A model generated the notes under the pieces. It made no database searches. It was not told the origin of the DNA and worked only from the letters and a program-made list of their open reading frames with translations. From RHKX01 sp046330415 (GTDB lineage: Bacteria; Actinomycetota; Thermoleophilia; Solirubrobacterales; 70-9), in assembly GCA_046330415.1 (NCBI GenBank), contig JAXLSW010000017.1, positions 70,272-134,271 on the forward strand: 64,000 nucleotides of DNA. Direction: 5' to 3'. Position 1 is the stretch's first letter. Every line of letters starts with the position of its first letter. Positions 24,438 through 33,304 of the stretch are shown piece after piece. A program made the position numbers and the translations under genes.

Positions 24438-25361
24438 ATGGGTGGCTTTCTCGGCATCGTGGCGCGGGCAAGGATGGCTGCGATCGGAGCTGGATCCGCA
24501 CTTGCGGCCCTGGTCGTTCCGGGCGACGCCGTCGCGGCGACGACGATCGGCAGCAGTCTCGCGTCGCCGGCCTCCGCATCGGCGATCGACTGCGGCGGAA
24601 CCGGGGGCTGCACGCTCGCCAACCACGCCCTCGCGCCCTCCTCGACCGCGGCCGGAGGTCTCGCCTCGTCGGCGGATGGGGTCATCGTCAGGTGGAGGAT
24701 CCGGATCGGTTCGAGCTCCTCGGCGATCACCCCGCGCGTGATCCGCACGGTCTCCCCTGGGACGTACACCGCGGCAGGAACCGGTACGGCCGTCACCCCT
24801 GCGGCCAACCAGATCTCGACCTACGACACGAGGTTGCCGATCAAGGCCGGCGACATGTTCGGGATCGACCAGGCGGGCGTCAGCTTCAACCGCGTCGGAG
24901 GCGGTGGCGGCTACAGCAGATGGGCGACGCCGCTGCTCGCCGACGGCGGCCCGGCCCGTTCCCCCTCCTCCATCGGTGTCTTCGAGTTGCTGATCAACGC
25001 CGACGTCGAGGCGGACGCCGACGAGGACGGCTTCGGGGACGAGACTCAGGACGAGTGCCCGACCGACGCCTCCACCCAGGGCGCGTGCCCCGACAAGACC
25101 GCTCCCGAGACGACGATCACGAAGGCGCCGAAGCGGAAGGTGAAGAAGGGGAGGGTGAAGGTCGCCTTCTCTTCGAGCGAGGCCAGTGGGACGTTCGAGT
25201 GCAAGCTCGACTCCGGCGATTACAAGGCGTGCAGCTCTCCCGCGACCTTCCGCGTCAAGCGCGGCAGGCACTCGATCCTCGTCCGTGCCATCGACGCGGC
25301 GGGGAACGCCGACGCGACGCCCGCCGAGGCGAAGTTCAAGCGCAAGCGCAAGCGGCGCTGA
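24438..25361 (+). CDS. Secreted protein with TSP3-like calcium segment and Cys-Ig domain
   Basis: The 307-residue protein has an N-terminal secretion signal (MAAIGAGSALAALVVPGDAV, cleavage near AVA-ATT). A beta-rich domain of about 170 residues follows. A thrombospondin type 3-like segment, DADEDGFGDETQDECPTDAS, ends in QGACPD and is likely to bind calcium. A final Ig-like domain has two cysteines (GTFECKLDSGDYKACSSPAT) and the phrase VRAIDAAGNADATPAEAKFK. The tail is basic. It is a paralogue of the gene at 27264. The two face each other across the oxidoreductase at 25423. The role is unknown but extracellular or surface-bound. Confidence 0.78.
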   Translation: MGGFLGIVARARMAAIGAGSALAALVVPGDAVAATTIGSSLASPASASAIDCGGTGGCTLANHALAPSSTAAGGLASSADGVIVRWRIRIGSSSSAITPRVIRTVSPGTYTAAGTGTAVTPAANQISTYDTRLPIKAGDMFGIDQAGVSFNRVGGGGGYSRWATPLLADGGPARSPSSIGVFELLINADVEADADEDGFGDETQDECPTDASTQGACPDKTAPETTITKAPKRKVKKGRVKVAFSSSEASGTFECKLDSGDYKACSSPATFRVKRGRHSILVRAIDAAGNADATPAEAKFKRKRKRR

Positions 25362-25422
25362 GCGGACGGCAGCACCGCGGCGCGCGGCGCGTCATCGCAG
25401 GCCTGCGCTGAGTGGCGGTGGC

Positions 25423-27159
25423 TCAGGCGGTTTCGCGGCGGCGCAGCCGGCCTCGCAGGCCCGACTTCCGCTTCTGGTCCTTGAGGATCCGCTGCGCGGC
25501 GTTGTGGCCGCTCGCCGCCATCACGCCGCCGCCCGGGTGGGTCCCGGCGCCGCACAGGTAGAGGCCCTCGAGCGGGGTGCCGTAGTGGCAGAGGTCGGGG
25601 GTTGGGCGCATGAACGCCATCTGGGCGATGTCCTGCTCGCCCTGGAAGATGTTGCCTCCCTGCAGGCCGAAGATCTCCTCGAGGTCCGGCGGAGCGAGCA
25701 CCTCGCGCTCGATGATCGAGCCGGGAAGGTTGGGGGCGAACTGCGCCATGTTGGCGACGCAGGTGTCGCCGTAGCGCTCGCGGTCGCCCTCCTTCCACTG
25801 ATCGGCGCGGGAGGGTCCGTACTGGGTGAACATCGTCGCGACCCAGTGGTCGGCATGCTCGCCGTCGGTCAGCGAGGGGTCGATGGAACTCGGGCATTCC
25901 AGCTCGGTGTAGGGGTTGGCGCTGGGGACGCCGCGGACGGCGTCCTGCCAGGCGCGCTCGAGGTAGTCGAGGCTCGGGCAGTAGTTGACGCCGGCGGTGA
26001 GCAGGTGCTTGGACTCCTCCTCGGTGAGGCCCTCGTATACCGGGGGTTCGCTGAGGACCATGTTCACCTTCACGGAGGCGCCGCGGGTGCGGTAGGCCTC
26101 CATGTCCTCGCGGACCTCGTCCGGGAAGTTCTCGCCGCCGGCGAGGTCGAGGATCGTCGTCTTCGGGTGGGCACCGGAGGCGACGATCGGGGCGCGGAAG
26201 GTGCGTCCGTCGGTGAGGGTGACGCCGCTGACGCTGCCTCCCCCTGTAGAGACGTCGATGCTTGCGACCTCGGCGTCGGTGAGGATCTCGGCGCCGTGGG
26301 AGCGGGCGCTGGCGGCGATGGCTTCGCTGATCGCGCCCATCCCGCCGATCACCTGGCCCCAGGAGCCGACGTTGCCGTCGAGCTCGCCGAGCGCGTGGTG
26401 CAGGAGGTTGTAGGCGGTGCCGGGGGAGTAGGGGCCGGCCCAGACGCCGACGACGCCGGTCGAGGCGATCGAGCCCTTCAGGTAGTCGTTCTCGAACAGC
26501 GAGTCGAGCCAGTCGCCGACGCTCATCGTGAAGATGCGGACGAGCTGCTGGACGTCGCGCTGGGACATCCCGGCGATCCGTCCCGCCTCGCGCAGCAGCG
26601 AGGCGACGTCCATCGGCGCCTTCGAGCCGAGGGCCGGGGGCTGGCGGATCATCATCGGCCGCACGAAGTCGGCGGCCATGAAGAGCAGGTCCTCGAAGGC
26701 GACGAACTTCTCGGCGTCCTTCTTCGAGAACTTGGCGATCGACTCGGCGGTCTTGCGCGAGTCGTCGTGGAAGATGATCGGCCCGTCGGGGGTCATCGCC
26801 GCGTAGGCGGGATCGAGCGGGTAGGCCTCGTAGCCGAAGCGCTTGAGCTGGAGGTCGGCGACGACCTTGGGCTGCAGCATCGAGACGACGTAGGAGGCGC
26901 GCGAGACGCGGGCGCCCGGCCAGACCTCCTCGGTGACGCAGGCGCCGCCGAGGATGTGGCGGCGCTCGAGGATCAGCGTGCGCATTCCGGCGCGCGCGAG
27001 GTAGGCGCCGGTGGTGAGGCCGTTGTGGCCGCCGCCGACGACGATCGCGTCGAAGTCGGAGCTACCGCCGGAGGTCGTGGCGGCCGCCCCGGGGGCACTC
27101 CCGTTGACGCTCGACAAGGTCGAATTTCCCGCGGACGTGGGTGCTGCGCTGCTCTCCAT
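25423..27159 (-). CDS. FAD-dependent oxidoreductase, PYROXD2 / phytoene-desaturase-like
   Basis: The 578-residue enzyme has the Rossmann motif IVVGGGHNGLTTGAYLARAG (about residues 39-58) with LILERRHILGGACVTEEVWP. The C-terminal FAD block is LYLCGAGTHPGGGVMAASGH. The family includes human PYROXD2 and bacterial amine- or carotenoid-related dehydrogenases, and the substrate cannot be read from the sequence. It is a distant paralogue of the two other PYROXD2-like genes (16966, 38151). The first 33 residues are a Ser/Ala/Gly-rich extension, so a later start is possible. Upstream lies the palindrome TTGACTACAAAGTCAA overlapping a promoter (27178-27205). The same site occurs near the acyl-CoA dehydrogenase/Rieske genes, which suggests common regulation. 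Confidence 0.88.
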   Translation of the reverse strand: MESSAAPTSAGNSTLSSVNGSAPGAAATTSGGSSDFDAIVVGGGHNGLTTGAYLARAGMRTLILERRHILGGACVTEEVWPGARVSRASYVVSMLQPKVVADLQLKRFGYEAYPLDPAYAAMTPDGPIIFHDDSRKTAESIAKFSKKDAEKFVAFEDLLFMAADFVRPMMIRQPPALGSKAPMDVASLLREAGRIAGMSQRDVQQLVRIFTMSVGDWLDSLFENDYLKGSIASTGVVGVWAGPYSPGTAYNLLHHALGELDGNVGSWGQVIGGMGAISEAIAASARSHGAEILTDAEVASIDVSTGGGSVSGVTLTDGRTFRAPIVASGAHPKTTILDLAGGENFPDEVREDMEAYRTRGASVKVNMVLSEPPVYEGLTEEESKHLLTAGVNYCPSLDYLERAWQDAVRGVPSANPYTELECPSSIDPSLTDGEHADHWVATMFTQYGPSRADQWKEGDRERYGDTCVANMAQFAPNLPGSIIEREVLAPPDLEEIFGLQGGNIFQGEQDIAQMAFMRPTPDLCHYGTPLEGLYLCGAGTHPGGGVMAASGHNAAQRILKDQKRKSGLRGRLRRRETA

Positions 27160-27177
27160 GGGAGGCAGGCTAGCAGG

Positions 27178-27205
27178 AACTTAGTTCAATTGACTACAAA
27201 GTCAA
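27178..27205 (-). promoter_or_regulatory. Promoter with palindromic operator, shared motif copy 1
   Basis: The sequence TTGACT-ACAA-AGTCAA (27190-27205) is a perfect inverted repeat. Read on the minus strand its TTGACT (27205-27200) forms a -35, and TAAGTT (27183-27178) forms a -10, 16 bases apart. The predicted start is about 12 bases before the ATG at 27159. A repressor bound here would block the promoter. The flanking 19 bases ATTGACTACAAAGTCAACC are identical at 36812-36830. Confidence 0.65.
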
Positions 27206-27263
27206 CCAGGCAGGCCCTCAGCGGGCGGGGCACCCAGCGACACCCAGCGACACCTGAGCCGCG

Positions 27264-28172
27264 TCAGTGCTTGTGCCCCTTCTTTCGCTTCTTGACGACC
27301 TTCCACTCGGCGCGGGCGGGGGTGCTCTCCATGTTGCCCGCAGCGTCCGTGGAGCGGACGAGGAACACGTGCTTGCCGCGGGCGAGGTTCTTCTTCAGCG
27401 TCGGCGATGTGCAGGCCGTGAACGCGGAGCCGTCGAATGCGCACTCGAAGGTCGCGGTGGGATCGTCTGCAGTGAAGTTGAGAGTGGCGCGCTTCTTCGT
27501 CGTCTTCCCGTTGGGGCTGTTGGTGATGGTCGTCTCCGGCGGCGTCGTGTCGGGCTTGGCCGGGCACGGACCCTGCGTCGTTGCGTCGGTGGGGCAAGCG
27601 TCCTGCGTCTCGTCGCCGAAGCCGTCGCCATCGGCGTCGGGCTCGAGCTTGGCGGAGATCGGCAGCTTCATGGTCGCCGAGGCTGTGTAGGTGTCGGAGG
27701 AGCCGATGCCCGGCGCGTCCATGCGAACCCCCGTGGCGAAGCCTGTGAATCCGCTCGTGCCACACCTGAAGAAATCGTCGATGCCGCTGACCGAGTAACC
27801 GAGAAGATCGCCCGCGGCGACCGGGATGCGGGTCGCGAAATTGGGCGTGGCGTGGTCTGTGAGCGCCTCCGCGGCGCTGAGTCCGATCGTCGTGAACGAG
27901 GTCGGGCTGGCCGTGCGCCTCACCACTCGCAGGCGCATGGTCGCGGGCTGGTCTGCCGACGTCTGGGTGCTCCAGGAGGTGATCACGCCGGCGGCGGGAG
28001 CCTCGTAGAGGGCGCTCGGGGAGGTGGTCTGAACGACGGTGGGGACCGTCGGACCGCAGTTGACGTCGGGCACGCTGAGGGCCCCGACGGTCGTCGCGGC
28101 GCCTGCGGTGCCGGGGAGGGCGAGTAGGAGCGCCGACGTAAGAAGCGCGGTTCCCGCACAAGATCGCCTCAT
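27264..28172 (-). CDS. Secreted protein with TSP3-like calcium segment and Cys-Ig domain (paralogue of 24438)
   Basis: The 302-residue protein has a signal peptide (LLTSALLLALPGTAGAATTV). A beta-rich domain of about 165 residues includes the phrase RIPVAAGDLLGYSVSGIDDF, matching LPIKAGDMFGIDQAGVSF in the paralogue. The TSP3-like segment is DADGDGFGDETQDACPTDAT followed by QGPCP. The Ig-like end is TATFECAFDGSAFTACTSPT and STDAAGNMESTPARAEW. The tail is Lys-rich. Same domain order as 24438, on the opposite strand, with the oxidoreductase between them. An extracellular structural or binding role is likely, but no enzyme motif is present. Confidence 0.78.
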   Translation of the reverse strand: MRRSCAGTALLTSALLLALPGTAGAATTVGALSVPDVNCGPTVPTVVQTTSPSALYEAPAAGVITSWSTQTSADQPATMRLRVVRRTASPTSFTTIGLSAAEALTDHATPNFATRIPVAAGDLLGYSVSGIDDFFRCGTSGFTGFATGVRMDAPGIGSSDTYTASATMKLPISAKLEPDADGDGFGDETQDACPTDATTQGPCPAKPDTTPPETTITNSPNGKTTKKRATLNFTADDPTATFECAFDGSAFTACTSPTLKKNLARGKHVFLVRSTDAAGNMESTPARAEWKVVKKRKKGHKH

Positions 28173-28280
28173 AGGAGACGACCCTAGCCTCCAGCCACAC
28201 CACTGGCAAGGGCGTGGTTGCTCGGCCTCCCCACCTCGCTATTGCGCCGCCGCCCGAGGTGCCATCTATCCTCGCTCGCT

Positions 28281-29654
28281 ATGACCGATCTTCAGGACCG
28301 AGCCAAGCAGCACCTGATGCTGCATTTCTCCGACATGACTCTCGAGCCGGAGGACATCCCGATCCTCGTACGCGGTGATGGCTGCCACATCTACGACGAT
28401 CTCGGCAACCGCTACATCGACGGCCTCTCCGGTCTCTACTGCACGAACCTCGGGCACTCCTACGGCGAGGAGATCGGCGCGGCGGCGGCGGCGCAGATGG
28501 CGACGCTCCCGTTCACGACGAACTGGACGACAGCGCACCCGCCCTCGATCGACCTGGCGACGAAGCTGGCGGAGCTGGCGCCCGAGGGCTTCGAGCGCAC
28601 CTTCTTCACCTCCGGTGGATCGGAATCGGTCGAGTCCGCCTACAAGCTCGCCCGCCAGTGGCACGAGGCCAACGGGGAGCCGGAGCGCAAGAAGGTCATC
28701 GCCCGGCGCGACGCCTACCACGGCACCTCGCTGGGGGCCCTGTCTTTCACCGGGATCCCGATCTGCCGGACGGCGTTCGAGCCGCCCGCCGTGCCGACCT
28801 CCCACGTCTCCAACACGAACGCCTACCGGCACCCGGCCGGAGGGGACGACGCCGGGTTCACCGAGGCGCTGCTCGAGGAGATCGAGGAGGTGATCGCCTT
28901 CGAGCGGCCGGAGACGATCGCGATGATCATCATGGAGCCGGTCCAGAACGCGGGCGGGTCGATCACGCCGCCCGCCGGCTACTGGGACGGGCTCCGCGAG
29001 CTCTGCGACAAGTACGGGATCCTGCTCGTCTCCGACGAGGTGATCTGCGCCTTCGGCCGGATCGGCGAGTGGTTCGGGGCGCAGCGGCTCGGCTCCCAGC
29101 CGGACATGATCACCTTCGCGAAGGGGCTGACCGGCGCGCACTTCTCGATGGGCGGGCTGCTGATGCACGACCGCGTCGCCGAGCCGTTCCTCACGGGCAA
29201 GGGCGACTACCTGCACGGGATCACCTTCGGCGGGCATCCCGTCGGCGCGTCGATCGCGCTGAAGGCGATCGAGATCATGGAGCGCGAGAGCGTTCTCGAC
29301 AACGTGCGCGCGAACGAGCCGAAGGCGCTCGAGCTGCTGAACGGGCTCAGCGACATCCCGATCGTCGGAGACGTCCGCGGCATGGGCCACTTCTTCGCGA
29401 TCGAGGTCGTCAAGGACCAGGCGACGCGGGAGGCGCTGACCGAGGACGAGGCCGGCTGGCTGCTCAAGGACGTCCTCTCCGACAGGCTCTACGAGGACGG
29501 GATGATCTGCCGCCTCGACGATCGCTCCGAGCCGATCGTCCAGATCGCGCCGCCGCTGGTCGCCGACATCGGGCTGTTCGAGGAGATCACCTCGATCCTC
29601 CGCGATGGGCTGACTCACGCGGCGGAGAAGCTCGCCGCCGGCAAGCCGGCGTAG
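28281..29654 (+). CDS. Class III PLP-dependent aminotransferase (omega-amino-acid / amine type)
   Basis: From ATG 28281 the protein has 457 residues. It contains the class III landmarks: FFTSGGSESVESAYKLARQW (phosphate cup), DAYHGTSLGALSFTG, IIMEPVQNAGGSITPP, then LLVSDEVICAFGRIGEWFG with the PLP-ring Asp, and MITFAKGLTGAHFSMGG with the Schiff-base Lys. FGGHPVGASIALKAIEIM follows. Related enzymes transaminate putrescine, beta-alanine, gamma-aminobutyrate or similar omega-amines with pyruvate or another keto acid. Proximity to an FAD amine oxidase 104 bases downstream and a polyamine-type transporter at 44.7 kb fits amine catabolism, but substrate choice is inference. An in-frame upstream extension to 28218 is not supported. 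Confidence 0.92.
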   Translation: MTDLQDRAKQHLMLHFSDMTLEPEDIPILVRGDGCHIYDDLGNRYIDGLSGLYCTNLGHSYGEEIGAAAAAQMATLPFTTNWTTAHPPSIDLATKLAELAPEGFERTFFTSGGSESVESAYKLARQWHEANGEPERKKVIARRDAYHGTSLGALSFTGIPICRTAFEPPAVPTSHVSNTNAYRHPAGGDDAGFTEALLEEIEEVIAFERPETIAMIIMEPVQNAGGSITPPAGYWDGLRELCDKYGILLVSDEVICAFGRIGEWFGAQRLGSQPDMITFAKGLTGAHFSMGGLLMHDRVAEPFLTGKGDYLHGITFGGHPVGASIALKAIEIMERESVLDNVRANEPKALELLNGLSDIPIVGDVRGMGHFFAIEVVKDQATREALTEDEAGWLLKDVLSDRLYEDGMICRLDDRSEPIVQIAPPLVADIGLFEEITSILRDGLTHAAEKLAAGKPA

Positions 29655-29669
29655 AGGCGTAGGGGTATA

Positions 29670-29726
29670 GAGGCCCAGGGCCTCAGTGGCGTAGCGCGTA
29701 GGGGCCCCAGGGGTCGTTGGGACCCC
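29670..29726 (+). terminator. Two hairpins between aminotransferase and amine oxidase genes
   Basis: GAGGCC-CAG-GGCCTC (29670-29684) and GGGGTC-GTTGG-GACCCC (29710-29726) are both perfect six-pair stems, directly after the aminotransferase stop. They may terminate or attenuate transcription before the amine oxidase start at 29759. No T-run is present. Confidence 0.4.
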
Positions 29727-29758
29727 GGGCGCTGCGGCGAGCTAGGGTCGATCCCGAG

Positions 29759-31012
29759 ATGGCTGAGCGCGTGGTCGTGGTCGGTGCCGGGTTGGCAGGG
29801 CTGAGCGCCGCTGACGATCTCCTCCGCGCGGGGCACGAGCCCATCGTGCTCGAAGCGCGGGACCGCGTCGGCGGGCGGGTGCACTCGCGGTCGCTCCAGA
29901 TCGGTGGGGCCGAGGCGGTTGTGGAGATGGGGGCGGAGTTCATCCTCCCCGGATGCACCGAGGTGCTCGGCCTGGTCGAGCGCTTCGGGCTGGGGCTCTG
30001 GGGCAAGGGCATGCGCTACGGCAACCGGGCGCCACGCGGGGTCGAGGTCTCCGAGGGCGCCCTCCAAGAGGCCTCGGTGCTGATCGACGAGGCGCTCCGC
30101 GAGGGGCGGGAGGGCACGGCTCGCCAGCTACTCGACGATCTGGCATTGGACCCGGGCGCGCGTGAGGCGATCATCGCTCGCGCGGAGGTCTCGGCCGCGG
30201 CGCCCGCGGACCTGGTGCCGGCGGTCGAGCTCGGAGGGCTCGCGCGGTTGAGCGATGAGCCGGCTCCCAGCGTCGCCGGAGGCAACCAGCGGCTGGCGGG
30301 GGCGCTCGCCGCCGGGCTCGGAGACCGGGTCCATCTCAGCGAACCCGTCCGGGTGATCGAGCGGAACGAACCCGGGGACCGGGCCCGGGTCCGGGTCCGC
30401 ACCGACTCCGGCGAGGTCGAGGGCGCCGCCTGCGTGATCGCGGTGCCGGCGAGCGTGCTCGGGGTGAATGGGGTTCCGGGTGGGATCGAGTTCGAACCGC
30501 CGCTGCCGGTGGAGCTTGTCGATGCCCTCGCCGGGATCCAGTACGGCCACGCCGCCAAGCTCTTCGTGCCGCTGCGCCCATGCGGAGTGCCGTTGGTGCC
30601 CAGCGCGACGCTCGCGGTTCCCGACCGCTACTGGGCGTGGACCGCGACCGGCGCGGATGAGGAGGTTCAACCGGTGCTCAACGCGTTCGCCGGATCGGCG
30701 CCGGCGCTCGAGCGGCTGCGGGTCGAGGAGGGCCCGGAGGAGTGGGTGCACAGGCTCGCGGCCCTGCGGCCGGATCTGGATCTCGACCTCGATTCCGACC
30801 CCGATGGGATCGTGCTCTCGACCTGGGACGACGAGGTGTGGACCCGGGTGGCCTACTCGCTGGAGCCGTCGGCGGATGCGATCGAGCGGATGGAGGTGGG
30901 GGTCGGACCGATCACCTTCGCTGGAGAGCATGTCGCGAGGGAGATGGGCGCCCTGATGGAGGGCGCCGTCCGCAGCGGCCGTGCGGCGGCGGAGCGGGTC
31001 ACGAGTCGCTGA
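29759..31012 (+). CDS. Flavin-containing amine oxidase (NAD(P)/FAD-dependent oxidoreductase)
   Basis: From ATG 29759 the 417-residue protein begins with a clean dinucleotide-binding fold: MAERVVVVGAGLAGLSAADD, then IVLEARDRVGGRVHSRSLQI, the amine-oxidase GG-motif. A C-terminal FAD block, VGPITFAGEHVAREMGALME, ends in VRSGRAAAERV, as in monoamine and polyamine oxidases. Such enzymes oxidise primary, secondary or polyamines to imines and give hydrogen peroxide. It lies downstream of the class III aminotransferase on the same strand, so both could feed one amine pathway. Two hairpins separate them, so a single transcript is uncertain. The substrate is not determinable. Confidence 0.85.
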   Translation: MAERVVVVGAGLAGLSAADDLLRAGHEPIVLEARDRVGGRVHSRSLQIGGAEAVVEMGAEFILPGCTEVLGLVERFGLGLWGKGMRYGNRAPRGVEVSEGALQEASVLIDEALREGREGTARQLLDDLALDPGAREAIIARAEVSAAAPADLVPAVELGGLARLSDEPAPSVAGGNQRLAGALAAGLGDRVHLSEPVRVIERNEPGDRARVRVRTDSGEVEGAACVIAVPASVLGVNGVPGGIEFEPPLPVELVDALAGIQYGHAAKLFVPLRPCGVPLVPSATLAVPDRYWAWTATGADEEVQPVLNAFAGSAPALERLRVEEGPEEWVHRLAALRPDLDLDLDSDPDGIVLSTWDDEVWTRVAYSLEPSADAIERMEVGVGPITFAGEHVAREMGALMEGAVRSGRAAAERVTSR

Positions 31013-31027
31013 ACCGTCCCGCGGGTG

Positions 31028-31049
31028 GGTCGCGAGGCGAGCCGCGACC
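31028..31049 (+). terminator. Candidate terminator hairpin
   Basis: GGTCGCG and CGCGACC (31028-31034 and 31043-31049) form a perfect seven-pair stem with an eight-base loop, 16 bases after the amine oxidase stop. Confidence 0.45.
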
Positions 31050-31185
31050 AGGGACCGCCGCCGGGTAGCCGGTACTGACTCGGGCCGGCATCCGTCCGCA
31101 TATCATCGGCTGGACACGGCGCCCTCTTGCACCCGGGGCGCCGTTCGTTTCAGCTTCCGTGTTCTCGTTTCAGAGGGGAGAGACC

Positions 31186-33270
31186 TTGTTCAGCAGGATG
31201 CGATCGCGTTCCGGTTCCGTCATCTCGCGTGTGGTCCGGTGGACCGCCGGCGCGATCGTGGCCGGTGTCTGCTCGCCGGCGCTGGCCGCCGCGACCGACT
31301 ACACGGTCAACGACGACACCAGCGGGCCCGGTCCGGCGGGCGCGAACTGCGCCACCCCGAACTTCACGGCGATCGAGGCCGGGATCGACGCGGCCGCGGC
31401 GTCGGGCGACCGGCTCCTCGTCTGCGCGGGCACCTACACCGAGCCCGACAACCAGATCCTCATCGACAAGAGCATCGCGATCATCGGCACCGGGGTCGGC
31501 CAGTCGATCATCGATGGTCAGAACGCGACGGGGATGCCGGGCGCGGGCCTGCTCCGGACGACCGACTCGACGAACGGCGACGTCACGGTTCGCGGGTTCA
31601 CCGTGCAGGGCGCAGGCCAGAACGGCACCGGCGCGTCAACCGCGCGCTTCGCCTTCAACCTGCTCGGCAACGACCCCGGCTTCACGTACCTCGTCGAGGA
31701 CGTGCGAGTGGTCGGCCGCGGATCCGGCGGGCGCGACTACGGCTTCTACGGGCAGAACGCCGACCAGGACGTCGTCCTGCGCGACAGCACCTTCGTCGAC
31801 CAGGCCTACAACCCGATCCTGATCGAGCGGGTCACCGGCGAGGTCACCGTGGACAACGTGACCGTCGACAAGCCGAGCTACAGCACGGGTGCCTCGATCT
31901 TCGCCTTCACCCACACCGGTGACAACGTCACGAAGCCCTGGTCGTTCACCGACAACCAGATCGATGCCAACGGCACCGGTGGTGGGATCAGCGTGCAGAC
32001 GGGGCTCGGGAGCATCGTCCCGGCGACGCTCGGTCCCGTGACCGTCTCAGGGAACGAGGTCAGCGACTACGCCACCGGCGGAATCGGCGTCGCCAATGTC
32101 TCCCCGGCCGCCGATGGTCTGAACGGTCGCATCAACGACGTGACCTTCGAGGGGAACACCCTGACGCCCGATCCCGCTGCGCTCGCCACGAGCTTCGGGC
32201 TCCGCTTCCAGGGGCTTGTCACCGACGCCTCGGCGACCGGCAACCGCGTCGACGGCGCCGGGCGCGCCGTGGTGGTCGAGAACGCCATCGCAGGCCACTT
32301 CCCCTCCGGCGTGGATCTCGCGTTCAACCGCTTCGGCGACAACACGACCGGCCTCTCCAACACGAGCGGCGCCGCGGTCACCGCGGAGAACAACTGGTGG
32401 GGGTGCGAGGAGGGCCCGGCCGACGCCTCCGAGGGCTGCGCGCCCGTCGTCGACACCTCGACCGGGGTCACGGACTTCGATCCCTGGATGGTGCTCGGCG
32501 TCACCGCCGCGCCGACCTCGATCGAGACCGGGGGACAGACCTCGACCGTCTCGCTGGATCTGTCAAAGAACTCCGACGGCGTCGCTCCCGCCGGGAACGT
32601 CCTTCCCGGGCCGTTCGACGTGAACCTGAGCACCGATCTGGGGACGGTCAGCCCGGCGACGGTGACGCTCGACTCCGACTACAAGGGCTCGGCGACCCTG
32701 ACGTCCGGGGCGACGCCGGGAACGGCGACGGTGACGGCCGGCTTCGAGGCCGCCGATCCGACTGCGCAGGTCGAGTTCACCGAGCCGCCTCCGCCGCCTC
32801 CCGTCGAGCCCAACGACTGCGGCAACCCCGCGAAGGGGACCGATGGTCCGGACCTCTTCGAGGGCACGCCCGAGCAGGACGGCTTCGTCGGGCGGGGTGG
32901 CGACGACAAGATCAGCGGGGCCGCCACCGGGGACTGCCTGGCCGGGCAGGGCGGAGACGACCACGTCCGCGGTGAGGCTGGAGACGACAACGTCAAGGGC
33001 GGCGGCGGCGAGGACCGCGTGCAGGGCGGCGCCGACAACGACAACATTCGCGGCAACGGCGGCGCCGACTCCCTCCAAGGTGGCGGCGGTGACGACACCA
33101 TTCGGGCCGGTAGCCAGGAGGATCGGGCAAGTGGAGGGAGCGGCGACGACTCTCTGCGCACCCGCGACACCTTCGCCGACATCGTCAACTGCGGCGCCGG
33201 CGACGACGAGGCGATCGTCGACCGTCATGACGAGGTCTCGCGCAACTGCGAGGACGTGAACGTCGGCTAG
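31186..33270 (+). CDS. Secreted right-handed beta-helix protein with C-terminal RTX repeats
   Basis: About 694 residues. The TTG at 31186 follows AGGGGAGAGACC, a good ribosome site. GTG 31159 and ATG 31198 are alternatives. A signal peptide (WTAGAIVAGVCSPALAAATD) leads to about 380 residues of parallel beta-helix type (pectate-lyase-like repeats: AIEAGIDAAAASGDRLLVCA, SIAIIGTGVGQSIIDGQNAT, ending ENNWWGCEEGPADASEGC). A short Ig-like segment and a Pro-rich hinge follow. The last 130 residues are RTX nonapeptides (GRGGDDKISGAATGDC, GQGGDDHVRGEAGDDNVKGG), which bind calcium. Beta-helix domains often bind or cleave polysaccharide, but catalytic residues could not be assigned. It is a surface or extracellular protein. 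Confidence 0.82.
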   Translation: MFSRMRSRSGSVISRVVRWTAGAIVAGVCSPALAAATDYTVNDDTSGPGPAGANCATPNFTAIEAGIDAAAASGDRLLVCAGTYTEPDNQILIDKSIAIIGTGVGQSIIDGQNATGMPGAGLLRTTDSTNGDVTVRGFTVQGAGQNGTGASTARFAFNLLGNDPGFTYLVEDVRVVGRGSGGRDYGFYGQNADQDVVLRDSTFVDQAYNPILIERVTGEVTVDNVTVDKPSYSTGASIFAFTHTGDNVTKPWSFTDNQIDANGTGGGISVQTGLGSIVPATLGPVTVSGNEVSDYATGGIGVANVSPAADGLNGRINDVTFEGNTLTPDPAALATSFGLRFQGLVTDASATGNRVDGAGRAVVVENAIAGHFPSGVDLAFNRFGDNTTGLSNTSGAAVTAENNWWGCEEGPADASEGCAPVVDTSTGVTDFDPWMVLGVTAAPTSIETGGQTSTVSLDLSKNSDGVAPAGNVLPGPFDVNLSTDLGTVSPATVTLDSDYKGSATLTSGATPGTATVTAGFEAADPTAQVEFTEPPPPPPVEPNDCGNPAKGTDGPDLFEGTPEQDGFVGRGGDDKISGAATGDCLAGQGGDDHVRGEAGDDNVKGGGGEDRVQGGADNDNIRGNGGADSLQGGGGDDTIRAGSQEDRASGGSGDDSLRTRDTFADIVNCGAGDDEAIVDRHDEVSRNCEDVNVG

Positions 33271-33279
33271 AGGCCCGGC

Positions 33280-33291
33280 CCGGCGCGCCGG
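33280..33291. terminator. GC-rich palindrome between convergent genes
   Basis: CCGGCGCGCCGG is a 12-base palindrome inside a C/G-rich stretch, within the 34-base gap between the convergent beta-helix/RTX gene and the acyl-CoA synthetase gene. It is a possible bidirectional terminator, with low certainty. Confidence 0.25.
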
Positions 33292-33304
33292 CCCGGGGCT
33301 CAGG

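Noticed and set aside
25186..27690. An 834-codon plus-strand frame opposite the PYROXD2-like gene
   Set aside because: The opposite strand carries a clear FAD enzyme with intact motifs. The plus-strand frame is a low-complexity Val/Gly/Ala/Asp shadow.
28266..29618. A 450-codon minus-strand frame opposite the aminotransferase
   Set aside because: The aminotransferase has all catalytic residues. The antisense frame has none and is Arg/Asp/Leu-rich.
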